From the NCBI RefSeq assembly GCF_900177765.1, contig NZ_FXWI01000004.1, positions 1-64,000 of the forward strand: a stretch of 64,000 nucleotides of DNA. Direction: 5' to 3'. Positions within the stretch are counted from its first letter, which is position 1; each line of letters starts with the position of its first letter. A model generated the notes under the pieces. The model searched no databases and was not told where the DNA came from. It saw only the letters and a program-made list of their open reading frames with translations. A program made the position numbers and the translations under genes. This DNA comes from Agreia sp. VKM Ac-1783. GTDB lineage: Bacteria; Actinomycetota; Actinomycetes; Actinomycetales; Microbacteriaceae. Below, piece after piece: positions 33,825 to 43,345 of this stretch.

Positions 33825-35546
33825 TTAGTCCCCCATGATCGGCGTGGATGGTCCTGCGGTGGCTGCGCGGGCGTAGTACTTGTCCCAGTTCGCGAGTGCG
33901 TTGGTCGCGGCGATGAGCGGTGTGATGTCGTCGGTGCTGTCGGCGCCCCAGAGCCATTGGCCGTTCTCGCCTCGCACCTCGCGGCGGGTGGCCTTGTCGG
34001 TCGCGGCGGTGAGGTCCTTCTGCCTGAAGTGGCGTAGCTTGTCGTTCTCCAGGTCGCGCATGAACTGGACGCATCCAGCGGCGAGTTCGGGCCACGTCTG
34101 CTTGCGCACGCGGGGCTTGGGTCGAAGGCGGTTCATCTCGGTCACGGTCGCGAGAGCTTCGGATGAGATCGTGTCGTAGGCGATGGTCGAGCCTCGGTAT
34201 GTCGTCGTAAGGGTCTGGCCGCGTTCGGGCATCCAACCTGTGCCGCCCTGGTAAGCGACAAGCTCGACGTACCCGATGCCCTTGGAGTCGCGCCACGCGG
34301 CACAGATCGCGGCCACGCCGCCCCGGGGCTTGATCGCCATGGCGAAGGCCACACGTGCCGGGATCGGCTTCTTGCGGGCCAAGCCACGCGAGTCCCACAA
34401 GCCGGGGTCGATGGCCTTGACGCCGAACGATTCGGGCCAGATCGAGAGGTATTCGCGGACCCACTGAGGCAACGGGATCGTCTGGTAGTTCTCAGCCATC
34501 GACTCGCGGTTCGTCAGGGTGCCGACGCCCGGGTGCACGGTCTCGAGCAAATCGAGCGCGTAAGTCTCGTCTTCGAGTAGCTGCCAATCCGTGTCGGGAT
34601 CGGCGGCGAAGTCGATGCCACCCATGGTCGGGTTACCGCCTCGGAGCATGCTCAGGAACTTCCAGAACGGGCCGACCGGCGCCTCTCCTGCGGTGCCGCT
34701 GATGACGATCTGACTACCCGGGCGGGTGTCCTGCAAGGGCATGATTCCGGCGAGCAGAGCGGCGCCGTCCTCGGGGTCAATCTCCTGAGCTTCGTCCAGC
34801 CAAGAGATGTCAGCAGCCTTACCTCGGTAGGCGCCTGCCTCGGGTTTGAGGACGACGAAGCTCGACCCGTTGTCGAAGTAGATGCCGGTCTTGGTGTTGC
34901 CCTTGAGGACCTTGAAGCCGCGACCGACAGGTGCGGCCTCGGCAGTCTCGATGCTCATGCCGAACAGAGCTTCGTGCCGGGTCTGCGCCTTGGGCTTGTA
35001 GTTGCGGCCACGCATCCACGGGGCGAGGTCCATCTCGTCGGGCGGGGCGATGCGGTCGAGGCCGTCGCGTGCCCACTCATCGAGCGTGGCGGTCCCGGCA
35101 CTGCCGGTCTGAGCCGAGTACGTCACCTTGTACCGGTTACGTGAGGCGCACCGACCGAGGCACCAGCACAGGATCGTTGTCGTCTTCGAGGCGCGGCGCG
35201 GTATCTCCACGACTGACCGCTTGTTCCCGGCGTTGAGGGCGTCCGCGATGAGTAGCTGCTGCGGCATGAGCGGATCGCGGGGCGGGTCCATCTCACGAAG
35301 AGCCCGGATCGCCTCGGGGTCATCGAGGTCGACAAGCTCGAAGCCCATCATCGACGCGCCCTTTAGGAATTCTTGACGAAGCTCAGGGGTGTCATCGAGC
35401 CGCCCGACCCATCTCGGCGGGATCGCCCGGTTTCTTACCTTTTCCCACAGTTGGGGAGGGAAAGTCGTTCTGCCCCCGAGCGGAGGTATGGGGGTTCTGT
35501 CAAAAAACGCGTCATCCGCGACCGTTTCGACCGCCTGCGCGCTCAT
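33825..35546 (-). CDS. Terminase large subunit
   Basis: The 573 residues contain an ATPase domain with a variant Walker A (SVVEIPRRASKTTT), Walker B ADISWLDEAQEID and coupling motif IVISGTAGEA. A C-terminal RNase H-like nuclease domain has acidic residues around AFAMAIKPRGGVAA and YDTISSEALATV. The ATG at 35546 was chosen because it overlaps the upstream stop by ATGA; an in-frame ATG at 35582 lies inside the upstream gene. No small terminase gene is evident. The enzyme cuts and packages phage DNA. Confidence 0.9.
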   Translation of the reverse strand: MSAQAVETVADDAFFDRTPIPPLGGRTTFPPQLWEKVRNRAIPPRWVGRLDDTPELRQEFLKGASMMGFELVDLDDPEAIRALREMDPPRDPLMPQQLLIADALNAGNKRSVVEIPRRASKTTTILCWCLGRCASRNRYKVTYSAQTGSAGTATLDEWARDGLDRIAPPDEMDLAPWMRGRNYKPKAQTRHEALFGMSIETAEAAPVGRGFKVLKGNTKTGIYFDNGSSFVVLKPEAGAYRGKAADISWLDEAQEIDPEDGAALLAGIMPLQDTRPGSQIVISGTAGEAPVGPFWKFLSMLRGGNPTMGGIDFAADPDTDWQLLEDETYALDLLETVHPGVGTLTNRESMAENYQTIPLPQWVREYLSIWPESFGVKAIDPGLWDSRGLARKKPIPARVAFAMAIKPRGGVAAICAAWRDSKGIGYVELVAYQGGTGWMPERGQTLTTTYRGSTIAYDTISSEALATVTEMNRLRPKPRVRKQTWPELAAGCVQFMRDLENDKLRHFRQKDLTAATDKATRREVRGENGQWLWGADSTDDITPLIAATNALANWDKYYARAATAGPSTPIMGD

Positions 35547-35719
35547 CGAGTCGCCGCCGACCATGGTGATGCTGGTGACCACGGCTCACTGCCGCCGCCA
35601 GTCACGACACGCATGACACACGGCGGCGCGTGGCCCGCCTCTCGCACGCACTCGTGTTCGATCACATCGTTGAGGCTGTGATCATCGAGGAAGCCGAACG
35701 CCTCACAGTTGCCTACCAT
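35543..35719 (-). CDS. Tiny prophage protein before terminase (58 aa)
   Basis: Its start (ATGGTAG) overlaps the HNH stop and its stop overlaps the terminase start (ATGA), so it closes a coupling chain. The product has a His/Cys pattern (IEHECVREAGHAPPCV) that could bind zinc. Short proteins with this motif occur in many actinophages. Function is unknown. Confidence 0.6.
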   Translation of the reverse strand: MVGNCEAFGFLDDHSLNDVIEHECVREAGHAPPCVMRVVTGGGSEPWSPASPWSAATR

Positions 35720-36018
35720 TCGCGAATGTCCCTTCGTGCGTTGCGGTTGCGGTTCGAGATGCGGGCGCCGAGCTTGCCGCCCGCGACTTGGTTGCACCGC
35801 TTGCGGCAGTACGGGCACCAGGCGTGCGAGGGTCCGACGTTGGCGAGGGTGGGCGGGCCACCGGTGCCCGCTGCGTTGCGGTGTCCTACCTGCCACTTGT
35901 CGGTGGGCATCACAGGATGTGGGCAGTCGATGCACTTCTGGGGTAGCTGCGGCTGGATGATCTTGCGGAGCTTCGGGCTGTGGGTTGACCACTTCTGCGC
36001 TCGGTGGTGGCGGCTCAT
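35713..36018 (-). CDS. HNH endonuclease
   Basis: The 101-residue protein has the beta-beta-alpha HNH zinc pattern: CIDCPHPV, then KWQVGHRNAAGTGGPP, the Asn/His in LANVGPSHAWC and CPYCRKRCNQVAG. HNH proteins next to terminases assist DNA packaging in many siphoviruses. It overlaps its upstream neighbour by four bases. A longer upstream frame is antisense to real genes and was not used. Confidence 0.85.
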   Translation of the reverse strand: MSRHHRAQKWSTHSPKLRKIIQPQLPQKCIDCPHPVMPTDKWQVGHRNAAGTGGPPTLANVGPSHAWCPYCRKRCNQVAGGKLGARISNRNRNARRDIREW

Positions 36019-36224
36019 GCGTGCGCCTCCGCTGGCTGGCCGTCGTCGCAGTAGCCGCACGAGTCGCACTCGTTGCACGCCGGGTACGGAATCAGCGCAC
36101 GGCCACACTTGGGGCAGCGTCCGAGGGGGTGCCACTCGGTGCGGCTGCGTTCGCTGACTTCGAGCAATAGCCACCATGCGAGGACTGCGATGGTGCCGTA
36201 GATGAAGAACTCAAGCGGGGTCAT
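36015..36224 (-). CDS. Small membrane protein with zinc-ribbon-like tail (69 aa)
   Basis: The N-terminus is one membrane helix (FFIYGTIAVLAWWLLLEVSE). Two Cys pairs follow (GRCPKCGRALI and CNECDSCGYC), typical of a zinc ribbon. ATGA overlaps link it to both neighbours. It is in the early/packaging operon of the prophage. The role is unknown; superinfection exclusion is one possibility for a small membrane protein of a prophage. Confidence 0.65.
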   Translation of the reverse strand: MTPLEFFIYGTIAVLAWWLLLEVSERSRTEWHPLGRCPKCGRALIPYPACNECDSCGYCDDGQPAEAHA

Positions 36225-36526
36225 CGTGCACCGCCGATCAGGGTGCGGCGTTCGCGGATCGCTCGCACCTCGGGGAGCGTCCTCCGTGCTGCTTTGAGCC
36301 AGTCATCTCCGAGGCGCATGATGCTCTCGGCACAGTCGCTTTGCACGAGTTGTGCCATGAAGCTCACTTGCGATGCTGCGCGTGCGACTGTCTCGTGTCC
36401 TGGCTCGTCGTGCCACAGGCGGGCCTCTGTGAGGTATTCGGTGGTAAGTGCGCTCAACTGGTCGTAGAGGTCGCGGCGTGCGACCTCCGACCATGTGGGG
36501 CGCTTGGGCTGCTGTGTCTCGGTCAT
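36221..36526 (-). CDS. Hypothetical helical prophage protein (101 aa)
   Basis: The product is almost wholly helical and charged (WSEVARRDLYDQLSALTTEY, SDCAESIMRLGDDWLKAARR), with no membrane segment. It overlaps the replication gene's stop by ATGA and the next gene by four bases. No family is recognised. Confidence 0.6.
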   Translation of the reverse strand: MTETQQPKRPTWSEVARRDLYDQLSALTTEYLTEARLWHDEPGHETVARAASQVSFMAQLVQSDCAESIMRLGDDWLKAARRTLPEVRAIRERRTLIGGAR

Positions 36527-37374
36527 GATGCGACTTCTCCGGTGTTGTAGTTAGTCCCGCACGACGGGCAGATGCCTGTCTTCGGGTTGGGAAAACAGGG
36601 CATGAACTTGTGTTTGGGGCACGGCGTGGGCATCTCGTGGTCGACCGGCTCGACGGCGCGGCGAAGTGACGCCTTCATGTCGAAGGTGCGCGAGGTGGTG
36701 GTGCCGTCTGCGAGGTTCTGAGCCACGTGAGCGCGGTAGCGCTCTGACGCGTCAGCGTCCAACAGCGAGCCGCCAGAGGCGTCATTCTCCGGGCCGGAGG
36801 CCATGGGAGCGACAGCGACCGGGAAAGGCTGGGCGCGCTGCGCCTCAATCTCTCGCTCGCCTGTACTGTGACCGGCTTGGGCTGTCTCTTTAGATAGGTT
36901 TCTTAAGTAGGTTTCTTTATTCGTGCGATTATCGGATGCGGTGGCCGTGCGATTATCGAATGGCAAATCTGGCCGTGTGCGATTTTGAGATGCGGTTTTC
37001 TTGGGCATCTCGAACAGAGGCGCAGTCGGGTCTGTAAGCGCCCACACGGTGTAGTACTTGCCCGAGTCGCGGGCCTTCTGGTTCTCGCGAACGAGGTAGC
37101 CGAAACGCTCTAGCTCGTTGACTCCGGTACGCACGGCGGCGATACCCTCGGCGTTGTCGCGCTCGTCGTCGGGGCTACCAGCCAACTCCTTGAGGCTGAC
37201 CTTGCGGCCCTCCTTGTGCGAGAGCAGGTCACCGAGGATGCCTCTGGCCTTGTACGAGAGGCGTCGGTCGCGCAGGTACGCGTTCGGAATCGTCGTGTAG
37301 TTCTCGTCCACGTCGAGCATGCGACGAACGATGTAACCGCCTGAATTGGTCAGGTCACTCACAGGGTTATCCAC
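36523..37374 (-). CDS. Prophage replication-type winged-helix protein
   Basis: The 283 residues have a winged-helix N-terminal domain (about 25-110: IPNAYLRDRRLSYKARGILG, VRTGVNELERFGYLVREN) like phage replication initiators. A polar middle and a C-terminal Cys/His zinc-ribbon-like motif (CPKHKFMPCF, GICPSCGTN) follow. GTG at 37374 is the likely start, although GTG at 37362 or ATG at 37320 are possible. A perfect DnaA box overlaps the start. It is the first leftward gene, so it marks the early promoter. No separate helicase is present. Confidence 0.72.
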   Translation of the reverse strand: MDNPVSDLTNSGGYIVRRMLDVDENYTTIPNAYLRDRRLSYKARGILGDLLSHKEGRKVSLKELAGSPDDERDNAEGIAAVRTGVNELERFGYLVRENQKARDSGKYYTVWALTDPTAPLFEMPKKTASQNRTRPDLPFDNRTATASDNRTNKETYLRNLSKETAQAGHSTGEREIEAQRAQPFPVAVAPMASGPENDASGGSLLDADASERYRAHVAQNLADGTTTSRTFDMKASLRRAVEPVDHEMPTPCPKHKFMPCFPNPKTGICPSCGTNYNTGEVAS

Positions 37375-37375
37375 A
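37367..37375 (+). promoter_or_regulatory. DnaA-box-like site TTATCCACA
   Basis: The nonamer equals the strong DnaA consensus and overlaps the start of the replication gene. A single box does not prove an origin, but its place supports replication or DnaA-linked control here. Confidence 0.5.
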
Positions 37376-37482
37376 ATGTGGAGAATTTGTACATGAGTTC
37401 AACCTGATGGCATCACGTACGAATGTCTGCATTGCTCGCGGCGTGTCGATTATTTCCACATGACAGCTATAAAGTTGTCCTC
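37376..37482. promoter_or_regulatory. Prophage immunity (early/repressor) intergenic region
   Basis: The 107 bp separate the leftward early operon from the rightward repressor. TATAAA at about 37468 lies ten bases before the repressor ATG, which has no Shine-Dalgarno, so a leaderless repressor mRNA is likely. CATGACA occurs twice about 22 bp apart (near 37459 and 37481). TTGTACATG and ACGTACGAATG are candidate operator half-sites. Confidence 0.5.
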
Positions 37483-37818
<336 letters not shown>

Positions 37819-37910
37819 AGGTCAAGACCAGATGAAATCCTAGCACGCCTCACAGCGGCCCGTTGACACAGCCACGAAGATGCCCCGACACCGCCACAAA
37901 GACCGCCCCA

Positions 37911-38780
37911 TCAGAGCCTCAGATACCCCCACGCAACCTGCCATGTCTCGCCGAGTTCGAAGCGCTCGAGCACGGCGCGCTGCAGCGACGTGTCGCGCGG
38001 CAGCTCGTCGAGGCGACTCAGGTCGCGGGTGCGGAAGACGAAGTACAGCGCGTCGGTGTGGCCGTCGCTCGAGTGGCCGATCGGCGTGAAGCGGCGCACG
38101 AACGATCCCACGTTGCTCTCGGGCGCGACGCGGTCGAGCAGAAAGGGGTCGAGCATCCACGAATCGCAGGTGACCACAGACACCGGATGCTGCGGAAAGT
38201 GTTCCGCGAAGAACACCTTGGCCGACGCGAGGCTCTCGTCGACGAGGTCGGGCAGCAGCGGCCCGGACTCGGGAATGTGCACCGCGAGCACCCAGTCGCC
38301 CGCCTTGATCACTCCGTCGACCTCGGAGGTGGGCGCCGCCCGCTCGAGTGCGAACTGCAGCCTGCCCAAAGCGAAGATGCGCACCGTGAAGTGGTACGTG
38401 AGCCACCGCCAGGTCTGCAGTCCGAACTCTCCCGTGACCCGGCGGCTGATAGCGAGGTGGCGCCCGACGTCGGCCAGCGTGTCGCGCGTCACGCGCTCAG
38501 GAATGTCGTGACGACGGCTCCACTCCACCACGTGCGGGGTGAGCTCGAAGAACGCCTTCAGCCAGACGAGCGGCTCCTGCGTGGGCTCGTCGACGCGAAT
38601 CTGGTTGAAGCTGCCGAAGCTGCGCAGCAGCGCCGCCGTGACCAGAGCGACCTGCTCCGCATCATCCGAACGCTGGAGCACGCGCACGCAGTCTGCTCGG
38701 TCCGCCTCGTCGATCGCGAGCAGATCGAACAGCGCGTCGTGGTCGTTTGCCTCGTTCACAGTCACGTTCCTGCCTGTCAT
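37911..38780 (-). CDS. Acyltransferase-domain protein with GNAT-like C-terminus
   Basis: The 289-residue protein resembles the two-part family with an N-terminal helical domain and a GNAT-like C-terminal domain seen at the end of glycan-utilisation operons. Recognisable stretches are LTYHFTVRIFALGRLQFALE, WVLAVHIPESGPLLPDLVDE, FAEHFPQHPVSVVTCDSWML and SFVRRFTPIGHSSDG. It overlaps the permease gene before it by ATGA, so it is part of the ABC operon. The substrate is unknown; sugar or oligosaccharide acylation is inferred from context. Confidence 0.78.
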   Translation of the reverse strand: MTGRNVTVNEANDHDALFDLLAIDEADRADCVRVLQRSDDAEQVALVTAALLRSFGSFNQIRVDEPTQEPLVWLKAFFELTPHVVEWSRRHDIPERVTRDTLADVGRHLAISRRVTGEFGLQTWRWLTYHFTVRIFALGRLQFALERAAPTSEVDGVIKAGDWVLAVHIPESGPLLPDLVDESLASAKVFFAEHFPQHPVSVVTCDSWMLDPFLLDRVAPESNVGSFVRRFTPIGHSSDGHTDALYFVFRTRDLSRLDELPRDTSLQRAVLERFELGETWQVAWGYLRL

Positions 38781-39598
38781 CGGCTCGAGATGCCGTCGAG
38801 CATGCCGCTAATGAAGCGCTTCTGCAGAAAGAAGTACAACACGACGATGGGGGCGGCGATGATGATGCCCGCCGCCGCGAGCAGCGAGTAGTCCGTCGCG
38901 TGCTGCCCTTGGAAAAACGCGAGCCCCAGGGGCGCGGTGCGGAGGTTGTCTTGCGTCACCATCACAAGCGGAATCAGGAACTCGTTCCACGTCCACATGG
39001 CCACGAGCAGGCACATCGTCATGATCGACGGAATCGACGGGGGAACGATGATCTGCCACAGCGTGCGCAGATCGGTTGCGCCGTCGAGCCTGGCCGCCTC
39101 GATGACCTCACCGGGGAACGACATGAACTGGTTGCGCATCCAGAAGATGCCGAATGCGAGCGACTGCGCGATCTGCGGCAGGATGAGCGCCCAGTAGCTG
39201 TCGGTGACATGCGCCGACCGCAGGTTGAAGTACAGAGGAATGATGAACGCTTCGGCCGGCAGCAGCAGACCCGCGAGCAGCACGAAGAACATGATGTTCG
39301 ACCCGAAGAACTTCAGCCTGGCGAAGGCGAACCCGGCCATCACGCTGAGCACGGTGGTGACGACGATCACGGTGATCGTCACGATGAGGCTCGAGACGAT
39401 GTACTGAGCGAAGTGACCGCGATCCCAGGCCTCCACGAAGTTGCCGAGGTCGATCGTCTCGGGCATCCGGAACCCGCTCGTCGAGCTCGACGGGCTGATC
39501 GCGGTGATGACGACGCCGAGCAGCGGCACCAGCGCGAACGCCGCGAAGATGACGAGAACGAGGTAGGTGACGAGCTTTTCGCCGAGCGAGAGCTTCAT
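38777..39598 (-). CDS. ABC sugar-importer permease, MalG type
   Basis: The 273-residue protein has six membrane helices and the cytoplasmic EAA loop EVIEAARLDGATDLRTLWQI followed by IVPPSIPSI, which contacts the ATPase. It ends with a helix and QKRFISGMLDG, typical of MalG-like CUT1 permeases. It is coupled by ATGA overlaps to both neighbours. With the binding protein and the second permease it forms an importer. The ATPase is not in the cluster and is probably a shared MsiK-type protein. Confidence 0.92.
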   Translation of the reverse strand: MKLSLGEKLVTYLVLVIFAAFALVPLLGVVITAISPSSSTSGFRMPETIDLGNFVEAWDRGHFAQYIVSSLIVTITVIVVTTVLSVMAGFAFARLKFFGSNIMFFVLLAGLLLPAEAFIIPLYFNLRSAHVTDSYWALILPQIAQSLAFGIFWMRNQFMSFPGEVIEAARLDGATDLRTLWQIIVPPSIPSIMTMCLLVAMWTWNEFLIPLVMVTQDNLRTAPLGLAFFQGQHATDYSLLAAAGIIIAAPIVVLYFFLQKRFISGMLDGISSR

Positions 39599-40536
39599 TC
39601 GGTGTCTTTCGGTTGCAGTCGCCCGATCAGGGCCGTGATCAACAGGATGCCGATGGTCAGCACGACCGCGACACTTGCGGCCGATCCGACCTGGCCTGAG
39701 TTGAACGCGCGGTTGTAGGCCTCGAAGGCGGGAACCGAGGTGCTGTTGCCTGGGCCTCCGCGCGTGGTGATGTAGACGAGGTCGAAGGTCTTGAGCGACG
39801 ACACCACGGTGAGGGTGAGGGCCACGGTGATCTGGCCGCGCAACGCGGGCAGCGTGATTCCGAAGAACTCCTGCAGGCCGCTCGCTCCGTCGAGCCGAGC
39901 GGCCTCGAAAAGCTCTGGCTGCACATTGCCCACCCCGCTCAAAAAGAGAACGAGGCAGAGGCCGACGTTGAGCCAGGTTCCGACGAAGCCCACCGAGACG
40001 AGCGCGGTGTTGAAGTCGCCCAGCCACACACGCGTGAGCGAATCGAGCCCGATGGCGCGAAGCAGCGTGTTCAGCAGCCCGTTCGGGGAGTAGATCGAGA
40101 GCCAGGTCGTGGCGATCACCACGGATGCGATGACCTGGGGAAGAAAGAGCACCGTGCGAAAGAAAGACATGCCGCGAAGGGCATGTGCCCGCGAGATGAC
40201 CATCGTGAGCAGCAGGGCGATGGCGATGGGCAGGAACGAGTAGAACACCACGAGCACGCCCACGTGCATGAACGAGTCGCGAAGCTGCTCGTCTTGAACG
40301 ATGTCGATGTAGTTCTGCACACCGGCCCAGGTGGCGACGCTCAGGCCGTTCCAGTCATAGAGCGAGTACCACGCCGTCTGCAGCGTCGGCACGATGAGGA
40401 AGATCAGCGAGAACGCGAGCGCCGGAGCGACGTAGAGGAACGCCTTGAGCGAGGCGACGCGGCGCCGGCGAGCGCGGCTCGGGGCCGCACCCGCCGGTCG
40501 CGTCTCACCCGAGCGAAGCCGAGTGGTGACGGTCAT
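39595..40536 (-). CDS. ABC sugar-importer permease, MalF type
   Basis: The 313 residues include a basic N-terminus (RARRRRVASLKAFLYVAPAL), about six helices and the EAA loop ELFEAARLDGASGLQEFFGI followed by TLPALRG. The final helix region carries TRGGPGNSTSV, a CUT1 permease signature. It starts nine bases after the binding-protein gene and overlaps the second permease by four. Length is normal. Confidence 0.92.
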   Translation of the reverse strand: MTVTTRLRSGETRPAGAAPSRARRRRVASLKAFLYVAPALAFSLIFLIVPTLQTAWYSLYDWNGLSVATWAGVQNYIDIVQDEQLRDSFMHVGVLVVFYSFLPIAIALLLTMVISRAHALRGMSFFRTVLFLPQVIASVVIATTWLSIYSPNGLLNTLLRAIGLDSLTRVWLGDFNTALVSVGFVGTWLNVGLCLVLFLSGVGNVQPELFEAARLDGASGLQEFFGITLPALRGQITVALTLTVVSSLKTFDLVYITTRGGPGNSTSVPAFEAYNRAFNSGQVGSAASVAVVLTIGILLITALIGRLQPKDTE

Positions 40537-40545
40537 ACGGAGTCC

Positions 40546-41898
40546 TTACTTGCTTCCCACGAAGCCGGAGTAGTCCTTCTGAAGGATCTCTGTGAAGGCC
40601 TCGGGCGTGACCTGCTTGTCCGTCAACTGCTGCACCGCGCTCGTGAGCGTGTCATAGAACGTGGGCGTGGAGTAGTCGAGGTACGGCACCAGCCCACCCG
40701 ATGAGGTGACCTTGCCGTACGTGTCGAAGACATCCGTCTCGAGACCCGGCTTCGGCGTGTAGTCCGCCGGAATCACCGAGGGCAGGCTGTTCTCGTCGAT
40801 GAACGTCTTGGCCGCGTCTGCGTTGTTGATGAAGTCGATGTAGGCGGCAGCGACATCCGGGTGCTTCGAGCCCGTCGTGACGGCCCATGCAAGACCCTCG
40901 CCGCCCGTCGTCACCGGCGAATCCGCACCCTTGGGGATGAGCGTGGTAAAACCGGCATCGTCACCCATCGCCTCCGAGATCGCGGCCTGCTTCCAGGTGC
41001 CCACGATGTAGAAGGCAGACTGGCCGGCCTCGAACTGGGCGAGGGCATCATCGCGAGAGACGCCGTTGGCGCCCTCGGTGATGTAGCCCTTGCTCGACCA
41101 GTCCTGGATGGTCTTCGCCGCCGTGACCGACGCGTCGTCGGTCCACGCGCCGTCGGCGCCCGTGACGAGCTTGTTCACCGCGTCCGACCCGGCGATCGCT
41201 GCCTGCACCACTCCGAAGAGGTGGATGCCCGGGCTCTTCTCGATGTCGCCGTAGGCCATGGGCAGGATGCCGGCGGCCTTCGCAGCCGCCATGTCCTTCT
41301 CGAGCTCGTCGAGCGAGGTCGGAGCCTCGACGCCCAGCTGAGTCAGGATCTTCTTGTTGTAGTAGATGCCCACCACCTCGCCGGTCTGCGAGATCCCATA
41401 CAGGTTGTCGCCCTGCCAGGTCTTGCCATCGGCGCTGAACGAGTTGATCTTCAGCAGCGACTCCGGGTAATACGAGCTCCAGTCGTAGAGTCCGTCGTAG
41501 TCGTTCAGCGAACGGATGAGACCGCCCTGAACGAACGCACCCATGTCGGGGTATCCCTGGTTCGCCTGAACCACGTCAGGCGGGTTGTCGCCCGAGAGCG
41601 CGAGCTTGAGAGTGGTCTTGAGGTCTGCGAACGACTGCGTGACCCTGTCGATCTTCACATTCGGGTACTTGGCCGAGAAGGCCGCGTTCAGCTTCTCCTG
41701 CGCGTCGGTGATGCCCTCATCCGTGTTCTGATCCCACACGGTGAGGGTGACGTCGCCAGCTCCGGCGACGTCTTTCGACACCGGGCCGCTCGACTCGGCG
41801 GGAGCCGACCCTGCTCCGGGAGCACAGGCGGTGAGCGACAGGGCGACCGCGACGGACACGGCAATGACTCCTGTCCAGGAACGTTTCTTGCCATTCAT
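40546..41898 (-). CDS. ABC sugar-binding lipoprotein
   Basis: The 450-residue protein has a lipoprotein signal (VAVALSLTACAPG, lipobox Cys near residue 25) and an extracytoplasmic solute-binding family 1 fold. Markers are VTLTVWDQNTDEGITDAQEK, GISQTGEVVGIYYNKKILTQ and YIVGTWKQAAI. GAGGAG precedes the ATG. It is first gene of the importer operon, divergent from the ROK repressor. The bound sugar is unknown; CUT1 binders take oligo- or monosaccharides and polyols. Confidence 0.92.
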   Translation of the reverse strand: MNGKKRSWTGVIAVSVAVALSLTACAPGAGSAPAESSGPVSKDVAGAGDVTLTVWDQNTDEGITDAQEKLNAAFSAKYPNVKIDRVTQSFADLKTTLKLALSGDNPPDVVQANQGYPDMGAFVQGGLIRSLNDYDGLYDWSSYYPESLLKINSFSADGKTWQGDNLYGISQTGEVVGIYYNKKILTQLGVEAPTSLDELEKDMAAAKAAGILPMAYGDIEKSPGIHLFGVVQAAIAGSDAVNKLVTGADGAWTDDASVTAAKTIQDWSSKGYITEGANGVSRDDALAQFEAGQSAFYIVGTWKQAAISEAMGDDAGFTTLIPKGADSPVTTGGEGLAWAVTTGSKHPDVAAAYIDFINNADAAKTFIDENSLPSVIPADYTPKPGLETDVFDTYGKVTSSGGLVPYLDYSTPTFYDTLTSAVQQLTDKQVTPEAFTEILQKDYSGFVGSK

Positions 41899-42038
41899 GC
41901 TGACTCCTCGACTTGCTGGGGGGGGAACTGAGTGTGGGGGTGATGGAGCGAAAGGGGTTGAATCGGGTGCCTGGGTAAAAACTATGGTTCCTATGTTTCA
42001 CACGAGTTACCGTTTGATTGCCACCGCAAGTAGTTTGT

Positions 42039-42063
42039 GATTCGAACGACTTCGTTCGATTCT
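42039..42063. promoter_or_regulatory. Palindromic operator candidate in the ABC/ROK divergent promoter
   Basis: CGAACGA and TCGTTCG form a perfect inverted repeat with a CT spacer (42043-42058), and partial symmetry extends outwards (GATT/GATTC). It lies 20-45 bp before the ROK regulator start, in the region shared with the divergent importer operon, so it is a good site for that regulator. Confidence 0.55.
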
Positions 42064-42082
42064 CGGCCTATATGGTGAGTGT

Positions 42083-43294
42083 ATGACACGAGCAGACCTT
42101 TTCCGAGAGGCGGAATTCGCCCCGGGATCGGTGGGCGACATCTTTCGCCTGATCCGCTCCGGCACAGCCACCTCTCGCTCTGCGCTCGCGCGCCACATCG
42201 GTATGGCGCCCTCGACGATATCGCTCAGAATCGACTCTCTCATTCGACTCGGCCTCGTCAGCGAGGCCGGCGACGAGCGGTCCCGCGGCGGCCGGCGGGC
42301 CCGCTCACTCGAGGTCTCGACCGGCGCGGGGTTCGTCGGGGCGATGGATGTCGGTGCTCACCACGTGCAAGTCGGCATCGCCGATCTCGCAGGCAAGCTG
42401 CTCGTCGTAGAAGATGTGCCCGTGGCCATCGAAGACGGCCCGGCCGCTGCCGCCGAGGCCTTGTGGGCAGCGCTGCGACGCCTCATCGCCACGAACGCTC
42501 TCGACGACACTCGGCTTCTCGGCGTAGCCATCGGCCTCCCCGCGCCGATCGAATACCCGAGCGGCCGCGTCGTTCTTCCCTCGTTCATGCCCAGCTGGCA
42601 CAACGCCGACCTGCCCGGCCTGTTCAGAGAGTTCACCAGCGTGCCGGTGGTCGTCGAGAACGACGCGAACCTCATCGCGCTGGCCGAGCAGACGATGGGA
42701 GACCACAGCAGCGACCAGCTTCTGGCCATCAAACTCGGCACCCGCATCGGATGCGGCATCGTGTCCGACGGTCGACTGCACCGCGGTGCCGGCGGTGCGG
42801 CCGGGGAGATCAGCCACACCTCTGTGCAGGGCACCTCCACGATCTCGTGCGTCTGCGGCACCCCGAACTGCCTCGAATCCGTGGCGAGTGGCGGCGCGAT
42901 CGTGGCGCGGCTGTCGCACTTGGGCTACACCGTGCAGACCGCAGCAGACGTCGTCGAACTCGGGCGCGGGGGCGACGCCCAGGTCGTCGACATACTGCGC
43001 AGCGCTGGCACGTCGATCGGCGGTGTCCTCGCGTCGATCGTCAACTTCTTCAATCCCCGCGACGTGATCCTCGGCGGGGCCATGTCTGCGTCGGCGCCCC
43101 TGGTCGCCGCCATCCGGGCCGAACTCTTTCAACGCTGCCTTCCGCTGGTCGGCAACGACCTCGACGTGCGCGCCGCGCGAAGCCCCGGCGACGCTGGCGT
43201 GCGGGGAGCCGCGCACCTCATTCTCGAAGAGGTGCTGGCACCGGCCCGCATCGAGCAACTCGTTCGAGAGCTCGACGACGCGATGCCCGCCTGA
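42083..43294 (+). CDS. ROK-family transcriptional repressor
   Basis: The 403 residues join an N-terminal winged helix (SVGDIFRLIRSGTATSRSAL, then MAPSTISLRIDSLIRLGLV) to a ROK sugar-kinase-like domain. The latter has the zinc motif region ISCVCGTPNCLESVASG and VVENDANLIALAEQ. Such proteins (NagC/XylR type) repress sugar operons and release DNA on binding sugar. It lies divergent to the importer operon and probably controls it and the downstream genes. The zinc site Cys residues are present. Confidence 0.92.
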   Translation: MTRADLFREAEFAPGSVGDIFRLIRSGTATSRSALARHIGMAPSTISLRIDSLIRLGLVSEAGDERSRGGRRARSLEVSTGAGFVGAMDVGAHHVQVGIADLAGKLLVVEDVPVAIEDGPAAAAEALWAALRRLIATNALDDTRLLGVAIGLPAPIEYPSGRVVLPSFMPSWHNADLPGLFREFTSVPVVVENDANLIALAEQTMGDHSSDQLLAIKLGTRIGCGIVSDGRLHRGAGGAAGEISHTSVQGTSTISCVCGTPNCLESVASGGAIVARLSHLGYTVQTAADVVELGRGGDAQVVDILRSAGTSIGGVLASIVNFFNPRDVILGGAMSASAPLVAAIRAELFQRCLPLVGNDLDVRAARSPGDAGVRGAAHLILEEVLAPARIEQLVRELDDAMPA

Positions 43295-43345
43295 ACACAC
43301 CGAGTACACACCCCCGACCTTCGTCTGAGAACAGAGAGTAGTTCT

